A stretch of 64,000 nt of DNA from Amorphochlora amoebiformis (lineage: Eukaryota > Cercozoa > Chlorarachniophyceae): the NCBI GenBank assembly GCA_054601695.1, contig BAAHQB010000308.1, forward strand, positions 62,001-126,000. The letters run 5' to 3'. The notes under the pieces were generated by a model. The model did not search any database, was not told the origin of the DNA, and saw nothing but the letters and a program-made list of their open reading frames with translations. Shown here one piece after another: positions 1 to 51,980 of the stretch. Numbering within the stretch: position 1 is the stretch's first letter; each line of letters begins with the position of its first letter. Made by a program: the position numbers and the translations under genes.

Positions 1-623
1 ACGTGCGAACACCGCATCCTTCCTTTGGGGAACGACCAGCAGTCCCGCCATAACTGACCGAAGAATTTAAAGAATACTCCTGACAAAACTAGGAGAATCA
101 CCCAAACTTCCATACCAGGTATTCTCCTGACAAACCAAACACGGGTATCGCATACCATGTCTCCCAACCCCTTCCCTCCCGAGAGGGTTCAACCGCTAAA
201 TTTCCATAAACTTTTCTTTTCACCTTTGTTTTTTTTTTTTCCTTTGTTGGGAGTCGTGGTTGGAATTGCGTGTTTTTCCACCTTTCGGGTGGTGTCCCGC
301 GTATTTTTGGTCGAAAACATCACAACAAAACACCCGCATACCCCCCGCGAGTTGCCCGTGCGAGTTACACGCAACACGTATGCAAGCACGTCAAAATCCA
401 TAGCATCTTCCGACTGGTCGGTTTGCCTTGTGTCCGATCACAGGACGACATGGCGGAAACACTACACGCATATACGCACTCTAAATTTTGCATGTGGGGA
501 CACCACACACGCATTCCATACGCTCAAATATATCTTTTCACACTTTCAAACATGTTTTCGCATAATTAAACGTATACTTTAGGTTTGATATTAGTGTGGT
601 GTGTTCAAGGTTGATCTTTCAAG
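1..623 (+). other. 5' flank of the peroxiredoxin gene
   Basis: No gene is supported here; the open frames have no family resemblance and no clear splice structure. A short imperfect direct repeat around ctcctgacaaa occurs near 76-90 and 123-137. The region ends in the start context of the peroxiredoxin ATG at 624, so it should contain that gene's promoter and 5' UTR, but I cannot point to a specific promoter element. Confidence 0.4.
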
Positions 624-6230
<5,607 letters not shown>

Positions 6231-7411
6231 CCGCCGAAGGGTTCATCAACTTCTGGGGCGCCAACCAACACGAAGTCTGCGTAGCAGCCTCTCAGCTATC
6301 TATCTATCTAAAACTCAGGCTCTCGAGGCTCCAAGCGGTTATCTTTCAAGATCTATAACTTGAGCCATCCGTATAATCTAGCGTATCCGGGTATTTGCAT
6401 GGTGGCGATTGCTAGATTCAAGTTGTGTGCATGATTGATATAGATGATGTAGGTGATCGATCGAACAATTATTAGGATATACATCGGATCCAATGGCCAG
6501 AATAGTGTCTAGACGTCTAGAGGAAGTGTGGTATCTAGTACAATCTCATCTGAATGCATGACGGACGGTAAATTGACTTGATCACTGTGGTTATTCTTGT
6601 TACCATATTATGATGTGTGTCGGATTCATTGGCTAGTTAAGAAATAAAAATTGTACTTCCTGTATGTATGTCGTCACAGGCTTTCGAATTCCTATAATAA
6701 CTCGCGCTGCCACGAGGTAAAAATTTCGCAGTATCCAGAGGAAAACCCTAACGTGAAATTTGCAATTATTATTATGCTGATGATAAATACTGTAGCTGTT
6801 GACTACAAAACCCCACCAGCCCAGATACGCTTGATATATGCCATGGTTAAATATGATAACTTGTATCATGCTAGTCGATCTGTAATACTACACGATATAT
6901 CTAGTCTTCTCGACTAACTTCCTTATCTTCGGAATACTATCATGAGACAATACTACAGTCCACTCAATACGTACCTTGTACCTACATCTGCACGACACCT
7001 AATTGACACCAATACGTGTCGCTAATATTACGTTCCTGGCAACTTCCTGCAGGCGTACTGTACTGACGTACGTACGCACCAACATTACATGCGTATCAAA
7101 GTTGACAACATACGCATAAACTAGATGACGACATGCGTACCAACACGTACGCACATACGTACGTACCTACTAACATACTGATACTATTTCTAGTACGTAC
7201 GTACTTACTACTCCGTAGTGTGTTTTACATCTAGTGTCTGGCATGCAAAGGTTTCAGATCATAGGCTGGAGATATCCACGCTAGATATCGATCGATCAGT
7301 GCACAACGCCAAAGGCTAGGCTTCCGCATACGCTACATGTACTGACATGTACATGTATTTCATGATCATGATCAAGCCTACACTAGCTACATTAGCTACA
7401 GGTTAGTACAG
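6231..7411. other. Convergent intergenic spacer, palindromic-tetranucleotide rich
   Basis: This spacer separates the stop of the peroxiredoxin gene (+) from the stop of the next gene (-). No coding exon was found. It lacks the (TA)n tracts of the introns and instead has many CTAG, GTAC, GATC and CATG words, for example cgtacgtacg near 7065 and gatatcgatcgatc near 7285. Confidence 0.6.
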
Positions 7412-12050
<4,639 letters not shown>

Positions 12051-12080
12051 CTAGAATGTATATCAACAACATATAACTAG

Positions 12081-12100
<20 letters not shown>

Positions 12101-12111
<11 letters not shown>

Positions 12112-12183
12112 GGCTTTGATTAATAAGCATTTCGCTGTAGCTTTTTATCATTGCCTAGAATGTATATCAATAACATATAACTA

Positions 12184-12220
<37 letters not shown>

Positions 12221-12399
12221 TTTGATTAATAAGCATTTCGCTGTAGCTTTTTATCATTGCCTAGAATGTACATCAACAACACATAACTAGTATAAATATA
12301 TACATATATACATATGGCTTTGATTAATAAGCATTTCGCTGTAGCTTTTTATCATTGCCTAGAATGTATATCAATAACATACAACTAGTATAAATATAT

Positions 12400-12446
<47 letters not shown>

Positions 12447-12548
12447 ATATATATATACATATATACATATGGCTTTGATTAATAAGCATTTCGCTGTAGC
12501 TTTTTATCATTGCCTAGAATGTATATCAACAACATACAACTAGTATAA

Positions 12549-12611
<63 letters not shown>

Positions 12612-12672
12612 TTTGATTAATAAGCATTTCGCTGTAGCTTTTTATCATTGCCTAGAATGTATATCAATATTA
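12101..12672 (-). repeat. Five extra copies of an exon 5' edge with its splice acceptor
   Basis: The exon at 12002-12050 (minus) begins after attctag and encodes [11 protein letters not shown]. The same acceptor plus about 35 bases of exon recurs at roughly 12111-12172, 12217-12273, 12314-12370, 12471-12530 and 12608-12664. Each copy is separated by (TA)n and shares the flanking intron words acatataactagtataaata. The copies stop after ...ATTAATCAAAGCCA where the real exon reads ...ATCGATCAAAACC. Each keeps the AG, so five decoy acceptors precede the real one in the transcript. Confidence 0.9.
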
Positions 12673-12685
12673 TGTACAGCATACA

Positions 12686-12734
<49 letters not shown>

Positions 12735-12751
12735 ATGTATATTTGTGAGTG

Positions 12752-12798
<47 letters not shown>

Positions 12799-12904
12799 TG
12801 TATGTTATGTATATTTGTGAGTGCAACATTATACATCCATATTATAGGGTTATTATTGTGTATATACAAGTGCATATCTACATATACATATGTACTCACG
12901 CAAT

Positions 12905-12970
<66 letters not shown>

Positions 12971-13041
12971 TGTGTGTGGTGTATGTATATTATATACGTG
13001 TATGCGCGCGCGTGTATACATAATATATTGGTGTTGCTCAC

Positions 13042-13643
13042 CGGTTGGTTGGATCCAGCCCTAAGTGTTGTCATCGGATGGTACATTCGAGGGCTCATTG
13101 GATGCTTCCTTTCATTATCAATTCGGTTGCTTGTCGGATATCGATTGCGTCTTTTCTCGCCGGTTTCGGTGTCGATTCTGTTCTTGATTGGATATAGACG
13201 TTGTATGGCTCGACTACGGGTCACGCGCATTTGGTGTTGGTATTGGTGCTGATTTAGGTGGGGTTGTTGAGCTTTCAGGGTGGTTGTGCAGGTCTGGGAG
13301 TGCATATTGCCGTTGGTGTTGATGTTGGGGTTGGCTTTGGGGTATTCATTCGGGGTATCGGAGTGCCAATTAAGGTTCGAAAGCAAGGTCCAAAGTGTAT
13401 GAAGTCCGTAATCACATCTGCGGGCAGTGGCGTCGGGAAAGTCTGGAGGTTTCCCAGCGAAGTGTGGGTTGTGGGTAGCACATGGGATGGTTGGTTTCTG
13501 TGTTTTCAGTGGGTATTTAATCGGGGATTCGAGAAAACTTTTGCATGACGATTTCCGTGGCGTGGCATTGGTTTTCAAAGCGAGACACAGAACCAGAAAC
13601 ACGCCCCAGCCCCGCACGCATACCCTGCCACAACCGCGGCCAT
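13042..13643 (-). CDS. Possible 5' exons of the 7412-12050 gene
   Basis: A candidate first exon at 13624-13643 (MAAVVAG, donor GTATGC) could join 13042-13417. That second exon begins after a cccgcag acceptor, stays open for 125 codons, and ends at a strong donor (CCG|GTGAGC). The phases fit each other and the exon at 12002-12050. The predicted peptide is Asn, Thr, Arg and His rich with no recognisable domain, so the coding nature is doubtful. The opposite strand also has open frames here. If correct, the whole protein would be about 343 residues. Confidence 0.3.
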
Positions 13644-14431
13644 GATGACCGCCTTTGTTACCAAGCAAACAATCACAAATAAATTCTCAACTCGAGATAA
13701 CCTGGTATGAGCCTACCTCCACGCCCATATACATCGCCTCCACGTCGATCCCCGACACTAACACGCATGCCCGAACGGGGCGCGCGTTCGGTCAATGGAG
13801 GATGTGCACGTGTCAAAGACACCGAGAATCCCGAGGTTCGTGGGTATTTCCGGTAATCCCGGGAGTCGGAGCATGTGCTGACACGTGTTAAGGAGGGAAA
13901 GATCCCCGCCGGCCCAAGGACGAACCTGGATCCGTTTAACTCCGAGAAGCCTTTGTATAGCCCTCAAACACGAATATGAACAATAAAGCGCCTCGCTATA
14001 CTTATAACCCTTACCCAATAGCATCTATATCGGGACCTATACCGATTCCAATACAGATATCTCGCCCGGATGCATGCACAACACAACTCACTACCAATTT
14101 GCAAATACACAAACTCATTCAAAGACAAACCGTTAGCCCCATATCTTTTTCGGCGAAACCAACCTGTTTTGTGCTTTCAAGCTTTCTCTCTTGTCATTTT
14201 TTTCTTTTTTTTTCACTTACTTCTTTCTCACTCGTTCCCGCCGCACACTCACCTTGCTCTAAGCATCCTGTCTGCTTCTCTACGTCTGTGGCTCTCCGCT
14301 CTCCGACTCTCTTTCTCTCTTTGTTTCTCTTTTTTTTTTTTCTATCCTCTCTTTCCTCTGTTTTTCTTCATACGCACCACACGAAATATACGATACCACA
14401 CACACTCTCTCACACAGTACACATACACGCA

Positions 14432-14511
<80 letters not shown>

Positions 14512-14553
14512 CAGTACACATACACGCAAACACACACACACATACACACACAC

Positions 14554-14595
<42 letters not shown>

Positions 14596-14658
14596 TGTAT
14601 GTAGTGTGCGTGTGTGTGTATAAATAAATATGTGTGATGCATGTATACATATATATAT

Positions 14659-14745
<87 letters not shown>

Positions 14746-14781
14746 ATAACATATACGCGCGCACACACATACACCACATAA

Positions 14782-15224
<443 letters not shown>

Positions 15225-15255
15225 ATATAATTGAGAAAGAGAAAAAAAACACAAA

Positions 15256-15322
<67 letters not shown>

Positions 15323-15374
15323 GATGTATGTATGTATGTATATGTGTGTGTGTGTATAATACATATACAATATG

Positions 15375-15551
<177 letters not shown>

Positions 15552-15737
15552 AATATATATATATATATATATGTATATCTTTATGTATGTATATTCACAT
15601 ATATGTATATATATAATAAATACACCGCAACATAACATCTGTAATACACATTCAATTTCATATTTTCACAGCGACAGCAAAAAGGACACGGAGATAGAGC
15701 TAGGTTTATGAAGGGTTCCCGGGCTGCCTCGAGGGAC

Positions 15738-15808
15738 ACGGGGAGGGGAGGAGGAGGGGGGGGGAGGGGCGGGAGGGGCGGGAGGGGCGGGAGGGGCGGG
15801 AGGGGGAG
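15738..15808 (+). promoter_or_regulatory. G-run repeat, potential G-quadruplex, upstream of RPC1
   Basis: Repeated gggaggggc units supply many runs of three or more G within 70 bases, about 100 bases before the RPC1 ATG. The pattern fits a strong G-quadruplex and GC-box-like element. A promoter role is inferred from position only; the overlapping Gly/Arg-rich frame is probably not translated. Confidence 0.5.
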
Positions 15809-15905
15809 GCACAGAGACTTGATGCTGCGGAAGCTTAGCCGGGGCGATTTCGAATCGTTTCGGTACAAGAAGAGGGTAGGGGACCCTTACACTGGGGGAA
15901 TCGGC

Positions 15906-32198
<16,293 letters not shown>

Positions 32199-32765
32199 TT
32201 CGAATTACGAATCCGAATAGGAGATATCATATGAATGTCAGAATGTTCTGTTGTAGAATTAGATGAATGAAAAAATTATTATACTAGTTATACTAGTAAC
32301 GACCTGGAGCAGTAATATCCAGATATGACTAGTTATACTAGTATATATACTAGAGTGAAGAGCTAGCCTCGCCTACATACTGCATATGAGATACTCGCGA
32401 GCGATTAAACAAAACATATGTTCTAGATGTTATCTGGACCTTTCCTAGGATATATTCAGTACATCTAGCTAGCTAGTATCTCTAGCATCTATATATAGGT
32501 CTGTAGGTCACTAGGTCATCTCGTAGACCATGCTAGCATGTAGCAGATGTGTTAGAGATGCCTGTGCATATGTGGCTAGCTAATTAAGCTTCTAGCTAGA
32601 GCTTGGATGTAAGATTGAATGACTAGAATTATCTAGATGACTCTAGTTCACTGGCAACGATACATTTGGTACGAGATGTCGTGATGAAGTACTAGAAGTA
32701 CGAGAAGTACAGACTTTTGTAGAGTACTGCAAGCGATATGATGGGCAAATCTAGCGTATGGCTAT
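32199..32765. other. Convergent spacer between RPC1 and the cyclophilin-SYF2 gene
   Basis: This 567-base spacer between two stop codons contains no exon. It is free of long (TA)n and crowded with CTAG words (for example agctagctagtatctctagc near 32467). Its composition matches the spacer at 6231-7411. Confidence 0.6.
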
Positions 32766-33064
32766 TTACAGCGCAGTTCCGCGTTCCAAGTTTTGACGAA
32801 TCTCTACTGTGTACGGGTCGAACGCCCGCTTGATCTTCTTGTTGAAGACGCGATTCCGCTCGTTAATGTAGTCGATATCCGCGGCACGGTAGTGCTGTCG
32901 TCTTCGACTGAACTTTTTGCGGCGCTCGTGGGTCTCCTCAAGCTCTTTTACCATGTGGTCGATCATGTGCTCTGGAGGCCGGTCTGAGCCCCATTGCAGG
33001 TTCCCGTCTCCTCTTACCTATGTTTTTATAAAAAATAGATGTATAACAAAATAGATTACATGTT

Positions 33065-33095
<31 letters not shown>

Positions 33096-33102
33096 AATAT
33101 AC

Positions 33103-33138
<36 letters not shown>

Positions 33139-33192
33139 TACATACATATATATATATATATCTATCTAGTATATATATATACACATAAATAT

Positions 33193-33243
<51 letters not shown>

Positions 33244-33299
33244 ATTATATATATATATATTATTATATAATAATTATAAATATATAATATATATATGTA

Positions 33300-33349
<50 letters not shown>

Positions 33350-33352
33350 ATG

Positions 33353-33414
<62 letters not shown>

Positions 33415-33502
33415 CATATATATATATTGTATATATATATATATCTATATATATATATATACATATATATAATATCTATATATATATATATATATATATA
33501 TT

Positions 33503-33559
<57 letters not shown>

Positions 33560-33640
33560 GTATATATTATGTATTATATACCAAACATATTTAATATATA
33601 TATATATATCTATATGATAAAAAAATATTTAAACACCTAC

Positions 33641-33708
<68 letters not shown>

Positions 33709-35034
33709 GTATATATATATATATATATATGTATATAATATATATATATATATATATGATATATAATATAGATATATACATCTATTTGTAGATTTACCTC
33801 ATCTCCATTCTGCACGCCCTTGGGCACATGCACCAAGCGCTTCTCGAAGCCCTTGTAGAGCGCGTCCTGGTTGAAGACGTTCCATCCGAACGGAGCCTTA
33901 TTCTTCTCTTTCTTCTTGCGCTTCTCCTCAGCGATTATGTGGCTGGTGGCAGTGTCGTTGAGGAATCTGTAGTCGTCGGGATCGAGTCCGGCCTCTTCGA
34001 GCTCTTTCCTTTTCTTCTCATACTCTTTCCATCGCTCAAGGTTCTTCGCGCTTGACTTTCCCTTCTCACCACCCGTGAACCGCTTCTTCTCCTCCGCGGC
34101 CTGTCTCCGGTTGACCTGGGGTTTACACATCCACACGTAAGCAAACTCAAGTTCTGCCAAACCGTTGTATTTGATATTCAACCTTGCGGCTCTGGTTGAG
34201 CTTGAGCTTGAGCTCAAACATCTTGCGCTGGCGTGCCGACATGCCCTTCATTTTGGCCTCTATGGCTTCCAGATCCTCTTCGTCTTCATCCTTAGACTTG
34301 CCACCATCGGAGGGTTTCCTAGTGGATGAGGAAGATGCAGCTGCCTTTTTGGACTCTTCATCATCGTCATCGTCATCGTCGGAGTCGATCCCGAGGTCTA
34401 TCTCCTCCTCGTTGGCTTCTTTGGGCGCTGGGGCCGCCTCCTCCGTGAGCATGCCGCACTCGGCGATCGTTATATCTACAACGGGCCTGCAAACAGGGAC
34501 ATGCACGTTTAGACTCTAAGCAAAGGAAACAACCAACTCTTGTTACCTATCGCGGCTGTCCGTCTTGGCCTGCTCTATCCGTCTGAGGAGCTCCAAATTC
34601 TCCACCAAGCGACCGAACACTACGTGCTTATCATTCAAATGGGGTGTGGACCGAAACGTGATGAAAAACTGAGAGCCATTGGTGTTTGGCCCGCAATTGG
34701 CCATGGAAAGCATTCCGGGCCCGAAGTGGCGATTGAGAAAGTTTTCGTCCCTAAACGTGCCGCCGTATATCGACTCCCCCCCTGTTCCGTCCGATTTGGA
34801 GAAATCCCCTCCCTGCGCCATAAAACCCTTGATGACACGATGAAAAATTGTGTTCTTGAAATGCAACTTCTTCCGTGTTGTCACCCCATAGCCCTTTTCC
34901 CCGGTGCACAAGCACCGAAAGTTCTCGCATGTCTTGGGACAGCTGTCTTTAAAAAGCTCAAACACCATTCTCCCTGCGGGCTTCCCTCCGATATTGATAT
35001 CGAAGAAAACCTTTGGCCGCTGACTGGACTCCAT
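32766..35034 (-). CDS. Cyclophilin PPIase fused to SYF2 splicing factor, 4 exons
   Basis: Exons in order: 34547-35034, 34183-34486, 33798-34115, 32766-33017; phases close to give 453 residues. Residues 5-175 are a complete cyclophilin ([39 protein letters not shown]). The catalytic arginine equivalent to CypA Arg55 is Arg66. The position of CypA Trp121 is His132, which usually means weak cyclosporin binding. An acidic Asp/Glu/Ser linker (about 185-230) follows. Residues from about 240 onward match SYF2: [48 protein letters not shown], and the terminal [15 protein letters not shown]2 is a nuclear component of the Prp19/NineTeen spliceosome complex. PPIases are also common spliceosome members, so the fusion joins two proteins of the same machine. 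The first Met begins the cyclophilin fold directly, without a targeting extension. The gene converges with RPC1. Confidence 0.93.
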
Positions 35035-35244
35035 TGCGAGAGACTCTGTGGAGATGCCTGGTTTTGAGATATTGAAAGCAGATATGCAGTATAATAGGAT
35101 GATATCATATCTCTAATAATAATATATAACATATCTCAATCTCAATATACCATTCACTTGGCCTGCAAGTTGTTATGTGAGGCAAACGAAGCTTGGTTAT
35201 GTATATTGATCTACATGTATTTACATGTTATGTGTATACAGGCC

Positions 35245-35985
<741 letters not shown>

Positions 35986-36473
35986 ATATTTTTATATATC
36001 ATCATGACATGTATACATACAATGATACGCAATGTATATCTACTCTGAGATCTTAACATATACGTGATTAATAATCGTTGAATTATGAAATTCACGTAGG
36101 AGGGGACCGAGTATCTACTATATCTAGAGCATTAACTAATGCGTACATTACTACATGTACATGTAATAAAGTTCAGACTAGAGGACGCAGAATTTCCAGC
36201 ATTTATCAGTACTTACATGTATTATATATACTAGTATACTTGAGCCCATGATCAGATCTATATACTAGTATTAGTCTGGAAGGATATCTTCTAGATCTTG
36301 TTGGACATATATATTCTAGTATTGTTGTATTGAAATAAGATACGTATAGCATACTTGTAGACTAGTTGTAGTAGTACGTACATTGTTTTATATTTAGATA
36401 CAACAGTCTTTGCTGGATGTAAAACCACATATCTAAAACCACATATCTAGTAATATATATATATATATAATAT

Positions 36474-36508
<35 letters not shown>

Positions 36509-36655
36509 GGTATATACATGTAAGTTCGTAGTATGTATTGTATAACGTATATAATGCTATAGTTTGATATAAGTATGTATACTCGTTTATACCGTAGTAT
36601 GATACTGTTTATAAATTATAATTATAGTTATAAAAACTTTATATCATTTGTACTA

Positions 36656-36701
<46 letters not shown>

Positions 36702-36823
36702 CATACACATATATATATATATATTCATAACTACAATCATTACTCTATTTGGACTTACGATTATAGTCTATGTGTCCAAATCCAGAGTAATGATTGTAGT
36801 TATGAATATATATATATATTATA

Positions 36824-36855
<32 letters not shown>

Positions 36856-37188
36856 GTGTATATGTATATGTATGTATATATATATATACTAGTACAAATG
36901 ATATAAAGTTCTTATAATTATCATTATAATTTATCGGGCTTTGTCCTTAGAGCCGACGAGATAAATCACCCAGCAGACATCCTTCGGCAGAATTATCACG
37001 ATTGTATTGTGCTCTCCTCCCCCTCCGCCATGCCCTATGTTGCCATGCTCCTGTAAGAATTTACTATTGTTATTTTGTTATTGTTATTATTATTATTATT
37101 GCTATGATACTTGTCAACAGCGTTACAAAGTATGTACATATACGATTTTTTTTTTTCTTTAATATCTACGTATATAGTATGTGTGTAT

Positions 37189-37250
<62 letters not shown>

Positions 37251-37282
37251 TATATATACATATATGTAAATACATAATACAT

Positions 37283-37328
<46 letters not shown>

Positions 37329-37363
37329 TATGTATTCAAACATATGAATACGTATGTGTACAT

Positions 37364-37398
<35 letters not shown>

Positions 37399-37445
37399 CA
37401 TATATACATATATATAATATATATATATATATAGATACATACATA

Positions 37446-37498
<53 letters not shown>

Positions 37499-37814
37499 CA
37501 TACATATACATACACATCTACATATATTCAAACGTAAATACACACCCACACACACACACACACACACCCCCACAAAACATCCTACAACTGAGGTATCATA
37601 AAGACGTAAACAGCGATTTATTATTTGAAAATTCATTATTCGTCGCAACCTTTCCGTTCCAAGACACAGGTGCATGCTCAAAACCAATCAGACTCAGACC
37701 TGCCCTAGAACACAAAGTTGCGGACTATTATGCACAATGGACGCATATAACAGCGGCATGAGGCCTATAAACATCACGACGTTTGTATCGTATATGTAAA
37801 TAAAACTTTTGTGC

Positions 37815-37847
<33 letters not shown>

Positions 37848-37913
37848 TGTGTGTGTGTATAAAATATATAAATACATATGTATATACATATATGCTTATA
37901 TATGCATATGTTT

Positions 37914-37991
<78 letters not shown>

Positions 37992-38062
37992 CTATATATA
38001 TATATATATATTATATATATTATGTGTATATATTGTACAAAAATCATAGAGCTTACATGTAT

Positions 38063-38102
<40 letters not shown>

Positions 38103-38189
38103 TATATATATATACATGTGTAAATTACATTTAGAAATATGTATGTCGTGTATTGATACCACGGCAGGGTCCCTGAGTGGACTTTTCGG
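35986..38189. other. Spacer between the SYF2-fusion promoter and the p40-like gene's stop
   Basis: No exon is supported. 36000-36660 is palindromic-tetranucleotide rich, like the convergent spacers. 36611-36934 is a large inverted repeat. 36940-37060 and 37600-37800 are unique sequence with no clear frame; an aataaaa near 37799 could be a polyadenylation signal. The rest is (TA)n, (CA)n and poly-pyrimidine. Confidence 0.4.
36611..36934. repeat. 324-bp near-perfect inverted repeat (foldback)
   Basis: The arms mirror each other over about 150 bases. The outer part is ataaattataattatag... against ...tcattataatttat, then actttatatcatttgtacta against tagtacaaatgatataaagt, then a (TA)n. The inner part is attcataactacaatcatta against taatgattgtagttatgaat, closing on a loop of about 20 bases (ttacgattatagtctatgtg). 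There are only a few mismatches and a 2-base indel. It could be a MITE-like foldback, a cruciform or a long hairpin RNA source. Confidence 0.88.
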
Positions 38190-44418
<6,229 letters not shown>

Positions 44419-44534
44419 CCGGAAAGAAAGGATGACGAGCTGAACGGAGGAGCGGGAGAAAGAGAGATGCGGAAAGAGAGATGCGGAAAAAGAGATGCGG
44501 AAAGAGAGACAGAGAAAGAGAGACAGAGAAAAGA
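44419..44534. promoter_or_regulatory. 116-bp divergent promoter region, GA-rich
   Basis: The p40-like gene (start 44418, minus) and the repeat-protein gene (start 44535, plus) would share only 116 bases. That stretch is a purine array (gagatgcggaaagagaga repeats) on the + strand. Both start codons are tentative, so the shared promoter is an inference. Confidence 0.35.
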
Positions 44535-49881
<5,347 letters not shown>

Positions 49882-49886
49882 AACAT

Positions 49887-49945
<59 letters not shown>

Positions 49946-49969
49946 ATATAAACATACAAATATATACAT

Positions 49970-50013
<44 letters not shown>

Positions 50014-50068
50014 TCAACCCTAACCTTTCTCCAACAGATGGCTAAGGCCTACTACCGGTTTATCCAAT
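50014..50068 (+). repeat. Copy of the last exon's end of the repeat-protein gene
   Basis: The exon segment from caaccctaacctttctccaa to ctactaccggttt (49828-49873) recurs at 50016-50062. The copy reads tttatccaatatata instead of tttgtgcaataa, so it lacks the stop codon. A (TA)n tract lies between. Confidence 0.9.
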
Positions 50069-50088
50069 ATATATATATATATATATAC

Positions 50089-50173
<85 letters not shown>

Positions 50174-50180
50174 TTGTACA

Positions 50181-50229
<49 letters not shown>

Positions 50230-50411
50230 CAATCAGGTAAATAGATATAGTCTATACCATACATATGCATATACATATACACATTATGATATATATATAT
50301 ACTTATAAATACATATATATATATATATAATCTTCCGGTAACCTTTAAATATAGCTCTAACCCTAAATAATTACTTTCCCTCCTCTCAAATCATATTCCT
50401 AGATGTACCTA

Positions 50412-50468
<57 letters not shown>

Positions 50469-50516
50469 TCCTCTCAAATAGTATTGGTTTCGAAATCTTC
50501 CTCCTCCTAAATGTAC

Positions 50517-50547
<31 letters not shown>

Positions 50548-50558
<11 letters not shown>

Positions 50559-50905
50559 CGATTAGGGTTAGGGTTAGGGTTCGGCAGCTTGAGTTAGGGC
50601 TAGGATTTGTGGTTGGGTTAGGGTTAGGGTTAGGGTTAGGGTTAAGGTTAGGGTTAGGGCTAAGGTTGGTTAGGTTTAGGGTTGGGGTTAGGGTTAGGGT
50701 TAGGGTTAGGGTTAGGGTTAGGGTTAGGGTTAGGGTTAGGGTTAGGGTTAGGGTTAGGGTTAGGGTTAGGGTTAGGGTTAGGGTTAGGGCTAAGGTTGGT
50801 TAGGTTTAGGGTTAGGGTTCAGGTTAGGGTTAGGGTTAGGGTTAGGGTTAGGGTTAGGGTTAGGGTTAGGATCTAGAGAATTAGAGTTGAGATTAGGGTT
50901 AGAGT
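50548..50905. repeat. Interstitial TTAGGG telomere-type array
   Basis: More than forty TTAGGG units, mostly perfect with variants TTAAGG, TTAGGGC and TTCAGG, occupy about 350 bases. The longest perfect run is about 50688-50789. The G-rich strand is the + strand. A shorter agggttagggttacgg occurs at 30182-30198. The GLGLGL and VRVRVR frames are artefacts. Confidence 0.97.
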
Positions 50906-50936
50906 TCACTTTCTAAGGTGTATATGTATATAAATA

Positions 50937-50974
<38 letters not shown>

Positions 50975-51004
50975 ATTTATGTACATTTTATATGTAAAGA
51001 ACAT

Positions 51005-51056
<52 letters not shown>

Positions 51057-51118
51057 TATATATATATATATATTATATATGTATTTATATCTTGTATATA
51101 GATTATCTATAAGTGTAT

Positions 51119-51161
<43 letters not shown>

Positions 51162-51276
51162 GATTTCAACTCGCATGAATTCTAGTACCTTGTATGCTAT
51201 CTATATGTATACAAATGTATATATTATATGATACATATATATATATATATATATAAATAATATATTCCTACTTCAG

Positions 51277-51760
51277 TCACTCGGAAGAAATGGAAGAGCT
51301 CCATATCCACGAAGAAGAAATCAAATCCAAATCAGAGAAGCACCACCACCACCGCCACCACCACCGCGACCACAACCACCACCACCGCCACCACCACCGC
51401 CACCAACTCGTGACACACTCCTCTGTCACGCCAACTTCCAAGCCTGTACCACCTCAAGGCCTAAACGAATCGGGCACTCTTAGCCTAGTCCACGTGTCCA
51501 TGAACGATTCTACGCTCACCGCAAGCTCTTCCCGAGCACAAGCATCTGGACCCGCGTCTTCTCACTGGCTTGGGGTTCCCGGGGCGGGGGAAGGGCAGGC
51601 ATCGTTGGGAGGTGACCAAGACTCTGTGCATAGCAGTCCACGGGCATCTGAGGGGTCGATGCTAGGAAGTTGGATGTCCATGGGAGGTAGAAGTAGTTTA
51701 GGGAGTTGGGATTGGGTCACTCAGACCTCTGGCCAGGGGAAGGGACAGGGTGTACGTTAG
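51277..51760 (+). CDS. Doubtful His-rich, Ser/Gly-rich exon
   Basis: After a good acceptor (cctacttcag) a frame is open for about 160 codons: HSEEMEELHIHEEE, a His/Arg run with over 20 His, then a Ser/Gly/Thr-rich tail ending SGQGKGQGVR and a TAG. The codon pattern is more gene-like than its surroundings. No upstream exon joins it convincingly: the repeat-protein gene already stops at 49881, and a TTAGGG array lies between. It may be a 3' exon, an independent gene starting at the ATG at 51290, or chance. No function is proposed. Confidence 0.35.
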
Positions 51761-51939
51761 CTATACCATGATGTATATGTAGGGGAGAGAGTGTGCGGTG
51801 TTATGTTTCAGGTCACGTTTTTATGTGATGAATTGATTCTGTAATACTATATAGGTGTAACAAGCTTAAACGACTTATGTGTTTTGATATGAAATATATT
51901 TTTATATATTGTACTAGTTGTACTGTAAATATATTTAGT

Positions 51940-51980
<41 letters not shown>

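Noticed and set aside
13758-14024. 88-codon minus-strand frame and protein-like plus-strand pieces at 13790-13975
   Set aside because: No splice sites link them, the possible intron between the plus-strand pieces would be only about 40 bases, and no family is recognisable.
36940-37060. Possible tRNA or small RNA gene in unique sequence
   Set aside because: I could not fold a cloverleaf or find A-box and B-box sequences.
50609-50876. Gly-Leu and Val-Arg repeat frames
   Set aside because: They are translations of the TTAGGG array.
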